Source of the DNA: Aliiglaciecola lipolytica E3
GTDB taxonomy: Bacteria > Pseudomonadota > Gammaproteobacteria > Enterobacterales > Alteromonadaceae
Direction: 5' to 3'
DNA length: 64,000 bases
Assembly (NCBI RefSeq): GCF_000314975.1
Contig: NZ_BAEN01000035.1
Coordinates: 124,001 to 188,000, forward strand
Under the pieces are notes generated by a model. That model was not told the DNA's origin, did no database searches, and was given only the letters and a program-made list of their open reading frames with translations. This document shows, in pieces, positions 1-8,412 of this stretch. Numbering within the stretch: position 1 is the first letter of the stretch; every line of letters starts with the position of its first letter. The translations under genes were made by a program, and so were the position numbers.

Positions 1-88
1 CCACGAGAATATTTGAAAGCGTAAACCAGTGTCCCCAGGTAACTAACTTAGTTAACAAGATACGACGAGGTGTTTCTGAGAGTATCAT
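1..88 (-). CDS. yejM: YejM (PbgA/LapC)-like inner-membrane protein, 5' end only
   Basis: The first 29 codons of a gene that leaves the window at base 1. The visible N-terminus contains KLVTWGHWF, closely matching the start of E. coli YejM/LapC (VSWGHWFALFNILL), just before its first membrane helix. In enterobacteria YejM is an essential inner-membrane protein with a periplasmic sulfatase-like domain that restrains LPS synthesis through LapB and FtsH. The ATG (bases 88-86) lies directly against the yejL stop codon, the same yejL-yejM order as in E. coli, so co-translation is likely. Only the cytosolic start and the beginning of the first helix are seen; the rest of the assignment rests on family knowledge and synteny. 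Confidence 0.8.
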   Translation of the reverse strand, partial: MILSETPRRILLTKLVTWGHWFTLSNILV

Positions 89-313
89 TTATTTTTGATT
101 TCCATTGATACTTTTCATCAAGATTTGTGTAAACTGAGCGGCCATTTTTTCGCGCTGGCTTTCGTTTACCTGATGCAAAAAAATGTTGGTAATTACATTA
201 CCCAACGCCATTAAAGATAAGTCGCGATTTGCTTCGTTTTTTTCGAGCGCAAAAACGATGTCATTCATTAGCGCTTCAAATTGAGCGTCTGAATATTTGG
301 ATTGTTGGGGCAT
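89..313 (-). CDS. yejL: YejL, UPF0352/DUF1414 small protein
   Basis: A 74-residue protein with the YejL signature: an MPQ...SKYSD start and the central DLSLMALGNVITNI segment, nearly as in E. coli YejL (DLSLMVLGNMVTNL). The family is all-helical and its biochemical role is unknown. The start is supported by an AAAGGT ribosome-binding site about six bases upstream of the ATG. It lies immediately before yejM on the same strand and diverges from yejK, the conserved gammaproteobacterial arrangement. Length equals the family norm. Confidence 0.92.
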   Translation of the reverse strand: MPQQSKYSDAQFEALMNDIVFALEKNEANRDLSLMALGNVITNIFLHQVNESQREKMAAQFTQILMKSINGNQK

Positions 314-435
314 GTAAGAACCTTTAAGCCGATTTATATAAATAATAACAAGTATTTGAGCAGATAGTAACTAGGTGCTGGTTTTTCAATAGTCGGTTTT
401 CGTATTTTCCATAATTAAAAGAAGGTTAGAGTTTC

Positions 436-1485
436 ATGAGTGCTGTTATTCATCATTTTGTCGTGCATCAATTGGGGATCAATGAACAACAAGAATTAAC
501 AGTTGTCCCTAAAAGTTCGTGCTTTGATATCAGTCCCGATATTGAAACCTTAGCGCATCAGATTAATCAGGTGTTCAATCAGAAGCCAGGTAAGGGAGTA
601 GGTAGCTTTATTCAAGAAACCGACTCATCTTCAGAAGGTGAAGAGCAAAATGATGTAGTTGCAAATAGCGAATTTCAAAACGAACTTTTGGCAATGGTAG
701 CTGATCCGGATAGTTTTATTGATTTCAGCGTTGCCAGTTGTGAAAAACTGAAAAAGAGCATGGTGGAAATGGCAAGTGTAGAAACGGGCTTTGTTATTTT
801 TAGCCACTATGAATTTCTTGCCACCGAATATTTAATGATTGCGCTGCTAAATACTAAACAACATGTTGAGATTACAGACACCTTAGAATTGACCTACAGT
901 GATCACCTCGATCTTGCCAAAATGCAACTTGCGGTAAGAATTGACTTAACGCAATTAAAAACTCAACCAGAACAAAATCGTTACGTGAGTTTTATTAAAG
1001 GTCGAATGGGCAGAAAAGTATCTGACTTTTTTATGCATTTTATTGGCTGTGAAGAATTAGTTGATATCAAACAACAGAATAAACAATTGTTAAAAACCGT
1101 AGATGAATATATTGCATCTGAGCAACTAGATAAAAGTGAACAACAACAAACACGCCAAATAGTGTCAGATTATTATAAAGCTAAATTGGAACAGGGCGAT
1201 GATATTCAAATAGAAGAGCTGTCGCAAAGTCTACCGCAAGAAGGTGGACGCAATTTTATTGACTTTAATCAGCAAAGTGAAACACCGCTAGAAACGTCTT
1301 TTCAAGCAGACCGAAGTGCATTAAAAACCTTGGCAAAGTTTAGTGGCCAAGGTGGTGGTATAAGCCTGAGTTTCGACCGTGCTTTGTATGGCGACCGAGT
1401 GCAATATGATGCCAACTCTGACACACTATTAATTAAAGGTGTCCCACCAAATCTAAAAGATCAACTTACACGACATAATAGTTAG
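436..1485 (+). CDS. yejK: YejK, nucleoid-associated protein (NdpA family)
   Basis: A 349-residue protein aligning along its whole length with E. coli YejK (about 335 residues). Shared blocks include GFVIFSHYEFLATEYLMIAL, NRYVSFIKGRMGRKVSDFF and the C-terminal DTLLIKGVPPNLKDQL. YejK is a nucleoid-associated protein reported to contact topoisomerase IV. The protein begins HHFVVHQL, typical of the family. A GAAGGTTAG sequence precedes the ATG. An acidic stretch (residues about 55-72, SSSEGEEQND) is longer than in E. coli and explains part of the size difference. The gene diverges from yejL-yejM. Confidence 0.93.
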   Translation: MSAVIHHFVVHQLGINEQQELTVVPKSSCFDISPDIETLAHQINQVFNQKPGKGVGSFIQETDSSSEGEEQNDVVANSEFQNELLAMVADPDSFIDFSVASCEKLKKSMVEMASVETGFVIFSHYEFLATEYLMIALLNTKQHVEITDTLELTYSDHLDLAKMQLAVRIDLTQLKTQPEQNRYVSFIKGRMGRKVSDFFMHFIGCEELVDIKQQNKQLLKTVDEYIASEQLDKSEQQQTRQIVSDYYKAKLEQGDDIQIEELSQSLPQEGGRNFIDFNQQSETPLETSFQADRSALKTLAKFSGQGGGISLSFDRALYGDRVQYDANSDTLLIKGVPPNLKDQLTRHNS

Positions 1486-1574
1486 GTTGATTGACTTGTT
1501 ACATGCTTAGCACAACACAATACGATATACTTTACGGCGTATATAACGCTTGAACCACAGGATTCTTTTACACT

Positions 1575-2450
1575 ATGCAGCTTTTTGTTAACGATTTAAC
1601 CGTAATGGACTTTTCCTACCTTTGTGCCCAAAGAGGAATGGTTGGTGAAAGTTGGATAGTCGACGTCATTTTGGATGGCGAACTTAACGAAGAAAGTATG
1701 GTGCTGGATTTTGGTAAGGTTAAAAAAGAGCTCAAATTTCTGATTGATGAATATGTCGATCACAAACTGTTAGTGCCAGCGGAACATCCTTTCAGTATTA
1801 TCAATAGAGATCCCAACACAGATGAAGTTAAAGTGGATTTTCTGCGGCCTGATGGCAAGTCGATTCACCTATTGTGTCCTGCTGAAGCTTATGCTTTTGT
1901 TTATGCAGAAGAAGTAGATATTGTATCTGTGGGACAATATTTAAAGGAAGTCATTGCAACGCATTTGCCTAGTAATGTTGAAGGCATCGAATTAATTTTA
2001 CGACCTGAAGTCATAAATACCCCGTTTTATCACTATACCCATGGTTTAAAAAAGCATGATGGTAATTGCCAACGAATAGCTCACGGCCACCGTTCTAAAA
2101 TAATAGTGTATGAAAACGACGAGTTGAGTCTAGATTGGCAAGAATATTGGGCACAACGTTGGAGTGATATCTATATCGGAAGTGAAGAAGATATCATCTC
2201 GCATCAGAGTGGCCTGTTTACACAAAGTTTATCTGATTCGTCACAACACTTTTTGTTTGCATATGAATCGTCGCAAGGCGAATTTAGCCTTGCCATACCG
2301 AAAGCTGAATGTGAGATTGTCAATACAGACTCGACTGTTGAGTGTCTAGCGCAATATATTGCGGTTGAATTAAAGCAGCAGCGACCGGATAGTGATTTCA
2401 AAGTGCTAGCCTATGAAGGCGTTGGAAAAGGAGCCATTGCGTATGCTTAG
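1575..2450 (+). CDS. QueD/6-pyruvoyltetrahydropterin synthase-like tandem T-fold protein
   Basis: A 291-residue protein, about twice the length of QueD (about 120). It reads as two T-fold (PTPS/QueD-like) halves. The first (about 1-100) contains MVLDFGKVKKELKFLIDEYVDHKLL, matching the QueD segment that ends in the catalytic Asp-His pair, but the usual HGH is replaced by VGES. The second (about 130-250) contains YTHGLKKHDGNCQRIAHGH, matching the QueD Cys plus HGH zinc site. QueD makes 6-carboxytetrahydropterin for queuosine; whether this protein does the same is not shown. It overlaps the downstream peptidase gene by eight bases. Family assignment is fairly safe; activity is uncertain because the two halves keep different parts of the site. 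Confidence 0.72.
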   Translation: MQLFVNDLTVMDFSYLCAQRGMVGESWIVDVILDGELNEESMVLDFGKVKKELKFLIDEYVDHKLLVPAEHPFSIINRDPNTDEVKVDFLRPDGKSIHLLCPAEAYAFVYAEEVDIVSVGQYLKEVIATHLPSNVEGIELILRPEVINTPFYHYTHGLKKHDGNCQRIAHGHRSKIIVYENDELSLDWQEYWAQRWSDIYIGSEEDIISHQSGLFTQSLSDSSQHFLFAYESSQGEFSLAIPKAECEIVNTDSTVECLAQYIAVELKQQRPDSDFKVLAYEGVGKGAIAYA

Positions 2451-3255
2451 AAATGTTTTGCATGTATTGATCGGACTAATGTTGTGCGCAAACGTGTCTG
2501 CCATCGAGTTGCGCGGAGAATTATCGCAAGGAAGCTTAATTAGAGGCGTGGTGCAAAGCGGCAGTCAGGTTTGGTTGGATGGTGAAGAACTGCAAGTATC
2601 TAAAGAAGGGTATTTTGTGTTTGGCTTTGGCCGCGATGCAACATTGGATCACGAAATAAGCTGGAAAACACCTGATGAAGTTAAACAGGTTAAAAAAATA
2701 GAGCTAAAAAAACGAGAGTATGCTGTTCAGAGTATAGAAGGGCTGCCGCCTAAAATGGTTACTCCCCCTGAAGAAGTATTGGCGCGTATTCGTTTAGACA
2801 ATCAACAAGTGGCTACCGCAAGATTATCCCGTGATCCGCGAACGGATTTTATGCAACCATTTATTTGGCCTGCTGAAGGTCCCATCAGTGGAGTATACGG
2901 AAGTCAACGAATCCTTAACGGACAACCTAAAAGGCCGCACTTTGGTGTCGACGTGGCTGCTCCAACTGGCACACCGGTGCTCGCGCCAGCAGATGGTGTC
3001 GTCACCCTATGGGTTCCTGATATGTACTATTCGGGAGGCACTATGATCATCGATCATGGGCATGGCGTTTCTTCTACATTTCTGCATCTAAGTGCTGGAC
3101 ACGTGAAAGTGGGTGACAGTGTAAAACAAGGACAACTGGTCGCCGAGATTGGTGCCACTGGTCGAGTCACTGGAGCACATTTAGATTGGCGTATGAACTG
3201 GCATAGTCAACGAATCGATCCCGCACTATTAGTTCCGGCAAGACCTAATAATTAA
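2443..3255 (+). CDS. M23 (LytM-type) peptidase, exported
   Basis: A 270-residue protein with a signal peptide (MLRNVLHVLIGLMLCANVSA), an unassigned N-terminal beta-rich part, and a C-terminal M23 domain from about residue 140. HFGVDVAAPTGTPVLAP carries the first His-x3-Asp zinc site, DHGHG and the following FLHLS are typical, and the final motif is GAHLDW instead of the usual HLH. The start at 2443 is chosen because AAAGGAG lies about nine bases upstream and it directly opens the signal peptide; an in-frame ATG at 2413 would add ten residues inside the upstream gene. Family members cut peptidoglycan cross-bridges, or act as activators when degenerate. It is translationally coupled to the QueD-like gene. 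Confidence 0.85.
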   Translation: MLRNVLHVLIGLMLCANVSAIELRGELSQGSLIRGVVQSGSQVWLDGEELQVSKEGYFVFGFGRDATLDHEISWKTPDEVKQVKKIELKKREYAVQSIEGLPPKMVTPPEEVLARIRLDNQQVATARLSRDPRTDFMQPFIWPAEGPISGVYGSQRILNGQPKRPHFGVDVAAPTGTPVLAPADGVVTLWVPDMYYSGGTMIIDHGHGVSSTFLHLSAGHVKVGDSVKQGQLVAEIGATGRVTGAHLDWRMNWHSQRIDPALLVPARPNN

Positions 3256-3339
3256 ACAAAATTATGACTAAAAACTGTACCATGGGGGTATTGTTTTGGT
3301 GATATATTTAGTTTGAATTAAACAATAAAGGTTTTAGCG

Positions 3340-3741
3340 ATGAAATACGATATGGCCATGAGCACAATTATCGGCATTAAACCCATGAAGGCTTCTGAGG
3401 TAGTTAAAATCCACCAAGTATTAGATGGGTACGAGCCTTATGGTGTTGCATTTGAGGATGTGTTAGAAAAAACCAAAATGGACCCGGTTCGGTTAAGAGA
3501 ATTATTAGACAAATATCATTTTTACTTTACTGAAGTTGGGGATTCGTCTCGTTATATAGTCAACAGATATCATTATGATGAATCTGATTTGGATGAGGTA
3601 ATTGATAGTATAGAAAGACGTAATGTGCGCTTTGCGATTGCTAAATTCACGCCTTTATTTTTGATTGGACTAATTCTTTGCAGTTCGACTATTGGCTTTA
3701 TGTTGTCAGCAATTGTTAATAAAAACGGCGGTTATTTTTAA
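3340..3741 (+). CDS. Uncharacterised 133-residue protein with one C-terminal membrane helix
   Basis: I do not recognise this protein. It begins MKYDMAMSTIIGIKPMKASE, is soluble and charged for about 100 residues, and ends with one hydrophobic helix (about residues 106-127) followed by a short tail. This suggests a tail-anchored inner-membrane protein facing the cytosol. An AATAAAGG sequence about eight bases before the ATG supports the start. The 3' end is GC-rich, and CGGCGGT (3726-3732) can pair with ACCGCCG (3748-3754) just after the stop codon, a possible weak terminator. No functional motif is visible. Confidence 0.6.
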   Translation: MKYDMAMSTIIGIKPMKASEVVKIHQVLDGYEPYGVAFEDVLEKTKMDPVRLRELLDKYHFYFTEVGDSSRYIVNRYHYDESDLDEVIDSIERRNVRFAIAKFTPLFLIGLILCSSTIGFMLSAIVNKNGGYF

Positions 3742-3860
3742 CCGGTCACCGCCGCTTCGCAAAATTGCTACTTACAATCATGACCACTCTTTGCCTGTTT
3801 TGAATCTTGCTAAAACGCCAAGAAAACGCTTATTGTTTTAGTACGTCTACTTAATATTTA

Positions 3861-3930
3861 CTATTCTTCTATTCTTCTATTCTTCTATTCTTCTATTCTT
3901 CTATTCTTCTATTCGTCTATTCTTCTATTC
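3861..3930 (+). repeat. Tandem octamer array, CTATTCTT x ~8.75
   Basis: Eight full copies and one partial copy of the 8-bp unit CTATTCTT lie head to tail; the seventh carries one change (CTATTCGT). On the minus strand the unit reads AAGAATAG. The last, partial copy contains the stop codon of the M61 peptidase gene (TAG, 3927-3925), so the array begins exactly at that gene's end and runs downstream of it. Octamer arrays of this kind can expand and contract by slipped-strand mispairing. Because the units carry TAG in the peptidase frame at the first position, changes in copy number should not alter the protein. Confidence 0.95.
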
Positions 3931-5709
3931 AAGCCACAATCGCTGTTTTTCTGGGTCTATAGTGTTTAAATAAATTGTATCTTTCGCGGCGCTTTCGATT
4001 GGCATTTCAAATATTTTTAATTTCCCGTCTCTGAAAACAGCTAGTTTTACAGAAGCACTTGCTGAGTAGTTATCTAAAATTGTGCGCACAGTATCTTTAT
4101 TCACTTGCCACTGTTCAATAGCGACTAAGTTATCTTTTACCTGTAGCCCAGCTGAAAATGCAGGTGTACCTTCTAGAACTTGTTGTATATTGACGCCTGT
4201 CGGGGCCGCCTCGAAGGTTGCTCCAAACGCCGTTAATAAGGTTTCGTCAGCTGCTTTACCGCCTTTATCTGCGGCATCTTTCCGAGCACGAAATAGCATA
4301 TTTACACCAAATTCTGCGAGTAAACTTTGCGTAGGTAAAGGTGACGTTGAATACAGTGCCTGTTCTAAAAATGCATCTAAATCAAGATTAAGCTCTAGTT
4401 TTAGGATTTGCTGAATTGAATTATTTTGTGTGCCTTTGTTGATTGCGCCAAAATCGCGCCAAAGTAACTTGAGCAAATCAAACATGCTATAGCGGTGATG
4501 AGAATGTTTGCGAATTAGCAGATCTAAGCACAATGCAATCTCAGCACCTTTTGCGTAATAACTTACAATATTATTGGCCGCACTTGCGTCTTGCTGATAA
4601 AAGCGTGTCCAAGCATCAAAACTTGATTCAGTCACTGTTTGTTTTCGGTTTCCCGGATTTCGATTTAGTCTAGTTAAATTCTGTCCTAACATCTCAAAAT
4701 AACTGGATTCATCGATCAACTTACATCGCAATAAACTTAGATCATCGATATAGCTGGTAAACCCTTCATAAATCCATAACTGTTCGGAGTAGGTTTCTTT
4801 GCTTAAATCGAGTTGGATAAATTCAGCCGGTTTATTTCGTTTAACATGCCAAGTATGAAAAAGCTCATGGCTACACAAGCTTAAAAATGCGCGATAACCA
4901 TCAGGCATTTTATGTTTTTGATTTTTAGTGGGGAGTTGATTGCGTGCGTATTGCAATACTGTTGAGCTATTGTGCTCAAGACCACCAAACCCCGTATGGC
5001 AGAGCAGGGTTATGAACAAGTATCGGGTAATCGGAACGGCATGTTCAAACAAATCTAAGTGATGTTCACATATTTTGGGTAAATCAGAGCATATTCTGTC
5101 AGTGTCTGCTTGATGAGAGCCAGTTAAAATAAATTCAAATTGCACGCCTTTAACGGTAAAACAAGTGATATCTAGCTCACCCATGATCAGTGGATGATCA
5201 ATCAGCGTGGTATAATTTTCGGCAGTAAAATGTTTTGTCTCAGTTGTGGAATGCGATTCTTGCATCGCGGTGGCAATCGACCATTTCGACAATTGCTCTG
5301 CTGGAATTGTAACATCGACGGTGCATTCACCTTGATATCCTTCAACTTCAAAAAATACACTTGTGCCGTTAAAAAAAGCGTACTCATCACATATATAGGC
5401 ACTTCTGACAGACAAATCGAACGCATATATAATGCTCTCAATATAAATATTGCCGCTACCTGCTTTTACCTTCCACGTTTGCTTATCTAACTTTTGCAGT
5501 TCTAAGTCATTTTGCTGATCATCATATGCATTAATGGAAACAATATTTTTAGCAAAATCCCGAATCATGTAGCTGCCGGGGATCCAAGCAGGTAACTTAA
5601 TTATTAATTCGCTTTCACTGGGCTCAATAATGGACTGAGTAACTTTAAAAGTATGCCCTGCGATCGAGTCCACACTGACAGAATAATGTACTTGTTTAAT
5701 TTTTTGCAA
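3925..5709 (-). CDS. M61-family (glycyl aminopeptidase-like) metallopeptidase with PDZ domain
   Basis: A 594-residue protein of peptidase family M61. It has an N-terminal beta domain (KLPAWIPGSYMIRDFAKN, the typical family start), the zinc motif HELFH within SHELFHTWHVKR, a GGLEH motif upstream, and YYAKGAEIALCLDLLIR after it. The C-terminal 150 residues form a PDZ-like domain (VLEGTPAFSAGLQVKDNLVA). No signal peptide is seen, so it is probably cytosolic. Characterised relatives release N-terminal Gly or Ala. The first codon is TTG at 5709 with only a weak ribosome-binding site; the N-terminal sequence fits the family from there. The stop codon lies in an octamer repeat. Confidence 0.88.
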   Translation of the reverse strand: MQKIKQVHYSVSVDSIAGHTFKVTQSIIEPSESELIIKLPAWIPGSYMIRDFAKNIVSINAYDDQQNDLELQKLDKQTWKVKAGSGNIYIESIIYAFDLSVRSAYICDEYAFFNGTSVFFEVEGYQGECTVDVTIPAEQLSKWSIATAMQESHSTTETKHFTAENYTTLIDHPLIMGELDITCFTVKGVQFEFILTGSHQADTDRICSDLPKICEHHLDLFEHAVPITRYLFITLLCHTGFGGLEHNSSTVLQYARNQLPTKNQKHKMPDGYRAFLSLCSHELFHTWHVKRNKPAEFIQLDLSKETYSEQLWIYEGFTSYIDDLSLLRCKLIDESSYFEMLGQNLTRLNRNPGNRKQTVTESSFDAWTRFYQQDASAANNIVSYYAKGAEIALCLDLLIRKHSHHRYSMFDLLKLLWRDFGAINKGTQNNSIQQILKLELNLDLDAFLEQALYSTSPLPTQSLLAEFGVNMLFRARKDAADKGGKAADETLLTAFGATFEAAPTGVNIQQVLEGTPAFSAGLQVKDNLVAIEQWQVNKDTVRTILDNYSASASVKLAVFRDGKLKIFEMPIESAAKDTIYLNTIDPEKQRLWLE

Positions 5710-5945
5710 AATAACGCTCAGTAGTAAGGTGAATACATGTGTTTGTTAGACCGTTAATTTAAGGTCTATTCGATGTTTAAGCATACCCGATAGAATATGA
5801 CGAGTTAAGTATAAAGCATCGAAACCCTGTATAAACCTTAAAAAAGTTGTAGAGTTTTAGTTTAAATGATAAAAAACATACACTTTATAAGGATTTATGT
5901 TTTAAATATTAATAAGCAACTAAACTTTTTGGGGAATTCTGTTAC

Positions 5946-6626
5946 GTGGCGATTTTGAAGGAAAAAGTAGGTTTAACTCGGGAGGATTTGCGTAAATTGC
6001 GTGCAATGAGACCAGGTTTATCTTTAGATCTTCAGGTTATGGCTGCATCTGGAATTAAGAGAATTAAGACCGAGTTTATTGGTATGGATGGAACACGTAG
6101 CTTAATTATAAAGTTTCCCGACGAAGCTAGGTGGGGTAGTTTACGCGACGCAATCTACGCAGATAGTATGCTTGTAGTGCGGTATATTCATGAAGAAGAC
6201 GCTGGTGAGGTGGTGGCATTTAAAGTGAAAACAAATGTCATTTTAAGTAAGCCTGCCAATTATATATTTACGTCTTTTCCCTTGTCTCTGCAGTGCCATG
6301 CGTTAAGAAGTGAACAAAGAGCTCAAGCGCATGTATTTGTTACTGTGGTTGAAACACAAACTGACGTGATGCTATTTGATGGCATGATAGTCGATTTATC
6401 GTTAAGTGGCTGTCGTGTCTCGGTTGACCGTAAACTTGTTAAACAAAAACTAGAATTGAAGCAGCACATTACGTTAGCGGTTAAAAATCCCGACGGGAAA
6501 ATTTCAGAGTTAATAGGTGTTGTGATGAATCAGAAGGTGGATGAGACTCGTTTTTACTTTGGTGTGAAATTTGAGGCCTCAGAAAAAGTAGTTGAAGGTT
6601 TGCTGCATCAATTGATGATCGCTTAA
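5946..6626 (+). CDS. PilZ-domain c-di-GMP-binding protein (YcgR-like layout)
   Basis: A 226-residue protein with an N-terminal flagellar-brake-like beta domain (about 25-115) and a C-terminal PilZ domain (about 118-222). The c-di-GMP signature is intact: RSEQR matches RxxxR and DLSLSG matches D/NxSxxG some thirty residues later. Proteins of this layout bind cyclic di-GMP and adjust motility or surface growth. The start codon is GTG at 5946, preceded by GGGG about twelve bases upstream. It stands alone, with no cyclase or flagellar gene nearby, so its output is unknown. Confidence 0.85.
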   Translation: MAILKEKVGLTREDLRKLRAMRPGLSLDLQVMAASGIKRIKTEFIGMDGTRSLIIKFPDEARWGSLRDAIYADSMLVVRYIHEEDAGEVVAFKVKTNVILSKPANYIFTSFPLSLQCHALRSEQRAQAHVFVTVVETQTDVMLFDGMIVDLSLSGCRVSVDRKLVKQKLELKQHITLAVKNPDGKISELIGVVMNQKVDETRFYFGVKFEASEKVVEGLLHQLMIA

Positions 6627-6737
6627 ACCTGAACTAGATAACTTGGTGGGAACACGCCGGCTTTTGTGTCATCGCCAATACATCAATAATAACAACAAAA
6701 ATAAATACGGAGCAGAAGCTCTAAGTATGAGGTTGAT

Positions 6738-7199
6738 ATGCGCAAAGTTGAAACGTTACTAAATGAATATGGCGAAAGCCATCAACATAAAACCAATATT
6801 TTAATTCATGCCATAGCCGTTCCGGCTATTTATTTCGTCACCTTTGCGCTGGTTTGGTCGATTCCCACTCCAGAGTTTTTAAATCACTTTGATATTACTT
6901 GGGCGCATGTCATTTCGATTCCCGTGTTGTGGTATTACTTTAAATTGTCGGGGCCAATTGGTGCTGCAATGACGTTGTTAACGCTGGCTTGTTTTGGTGG
7001 TGTGCGTCTATTGGCGTATTTAGGTATCTCAGTTTGGCAATTCAGTTTGGCATTATTTATCGTAATGTGGATTCTGCAATTTGTAGGTCACAAAATTGAG
7101 GGTAAGAAACCTTCTTTTTTTAAAGATCTACAATTTTTACTGGTGGGACCCGCTTGGTGGTGGGTACATTGGCTAAAACGTTTTAATATTCAGTATTAA
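6738..7199 (+). CDS. DUF962 / Mpo1-like membrane protein
   Basis: A 153-residue protein with the DUF962 hallmark near the start (LLNEYGESHQHKTNILIHAI, with conserved Tyr, His and Asn-x3-His), four hydrophobic segments, and the C-terminal block QFVGHKIEGKKPSFFKDLQF followed by LLVGPAWW. The yeast relative Mpo1 is an Fe(II)-dependent dioxygenase that shortens 2-hydroxy fatty acids; bacterial members are uncharacterised. The His and Glu residues expected for metal binding (HxxxH, GHxxE) are present. It stands alone between the PilZ gene and a two-component system. Confidence 0.82.
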   Translation: MRKVETLLNEYGESHQHKTNILIHAIAVPAIYFVTFALVWSIPTPEFLNHFDITWAHVISIPVLWYYFKLSGPIGAAMTLLTLACFGGVRLLAYLGISVWQFSLALFIVMWILQFVGHKIEGKKPSFFKDLQFLLVGPAWWWVHWLKRFNIQY

Positions 7200-7314
7200 C
7201 ATTCGTGTGCTCAAAAAGCACAGAAGTCAATTTGCGACTAACGCAACTAAGGGTGGGATTAACAACGAGTTTTATCCTATCTCTAAGGTTATAATCAGTG
7301 CTTAATCTGTTCAC

Positions 7315-8412
7315 TTGAGACGTACATTGATCAATTGGCAAAAACTGTTTGAAAATCGTGAAAGGCTATTCTGGACCCTGCATACAGGGGGATGGGTTGG
7401 TTTTGCGATCGTCTATTATATTGGTTCGTTTCTTCATGATGTCCGAGGCATCTGGATTGTTGTTATTGCGTTAAATGCAATGGCAGGCTGGTTACTTACC
7501 ATACCTTTACGCTACATATACCGCTGGGCACATCAACAAAATGCATGGAAAATGTTATTTACGGTTGCTGCAAGTGCTTATGCTATTGCGCTGTTTTGGG
7601 CGGTGTTAAAAAATATTAATTACTGGGAAATATACAAACATGGATACCGCCCAGAGGCGTGGTTTATGTATTTTACCAATACCATTAACTCCCTGATAAT
7701 GGTGGTATGTTGGAGTGGTTTATATTTCGGTATAAAGAATTTCCAAATGCTGCAAAAAGAAAAGCAAAATGCACTCAAAGCGTCAACTATGGCTCATCAA
7801 GCCCATTTGAAGATGCTCAGATACCAATTGAACCCACACTTTCTGTTTAATACGCTGAATGCCATCAGCACGTTAATATTAATTAAAGACAATAAGACGG
7901 CTGAAGCGATGGTGAGCCGGCTAAGTGACTTTTTACGATATTCATTGGATAAAGATCCGATTAAGAAAATTCCACTAAAACATGAAATTCAAGCATTAGA
8001 ATTGTACTTAGAAATAGAAAAAGTACGTTTTGATGATCGATTAGATGTGGAGTGGGATATTGCCGAAAATTGTCTAGAAGCCCTCGTGCCAAGCTTGATT
8101 TTACAACCAATTATTGAAAATGCTATAAAATACGCCATTTCAAAAATGGAGAATGGCGGCAAAATTAATGTTGTTGCCAAATCCTTTGGTCGAGATTTGA
8201 TGCTAGAAGTTAGTGACAATGGCCCAGGTGCAAAAATCGAAAATGGCCAATTAAATCGTAGCAATGGGGTTGGGTTGCCAAATATTCAGGAACGTCTCAA
8301 TTCGTTGTATTCTAATAATTTTTCTTATGTCGTTTCTCACAACCAACCTTCGGGAATTAAAGTGAGTATTCGAATTCCATTTGAGGTAAGTGAACGTGAC
8401 AACCAAAATTAA
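7315..8412 (+). CDS. LytS/YehU-family sensor histidine kinase
   Basis: A 365-residue membrane kinase. Four hydrophobic segments occupy about residues 15-145. The family's phospho-acceptor region LRYQLNPHFLFNTLNAIST (His in NPHFLFN) follows, and an HATPase domain has the N box PIIENAIKYAI and the G box SNGVGLPNIQERL. Such kinases phosphorylate the LytTR regulator encoded next door, whose start overlaps this gene's end. The first codon is unclear: TTG at 7315 or TTG at 7327, neither with a convincing ribosome-binding site. The signal sensed is unknown; no receptor domain other than the membrane segments is present. Confidence 0.87.
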   Translation: MRRTLINWQKLFENRERLFWTLHTGGWVGFAIVYYIGSFLHDVRGIWIVVIALNAMAGWLLTIPLRYIYRWAHQQNAWKMLFTVAASAYAIALFWAVLKNINYWEIYKHGYRPEAWFMYFTNTINSLIMVVCWSGLYFGIKNFQMLQKEKQNALKASTMAHQAHLKMLRYQLNPHFLFNTLNAISTLILIKDNKTAEAMVSRLSDFLRYSLDKDPIKKIPLKHEIQALELYLEIEKVRFDDRLDVEWDIAENCLEALVPSLILQPIIENAIKYAISKMENGGKINVVAKSFGRDLMLEVSDNGPGAKIENGQLNRSNGVGLPNIQERLNSLYSNNFSYVVSHNQPSGIKVSIRIPFEVSERDNQN

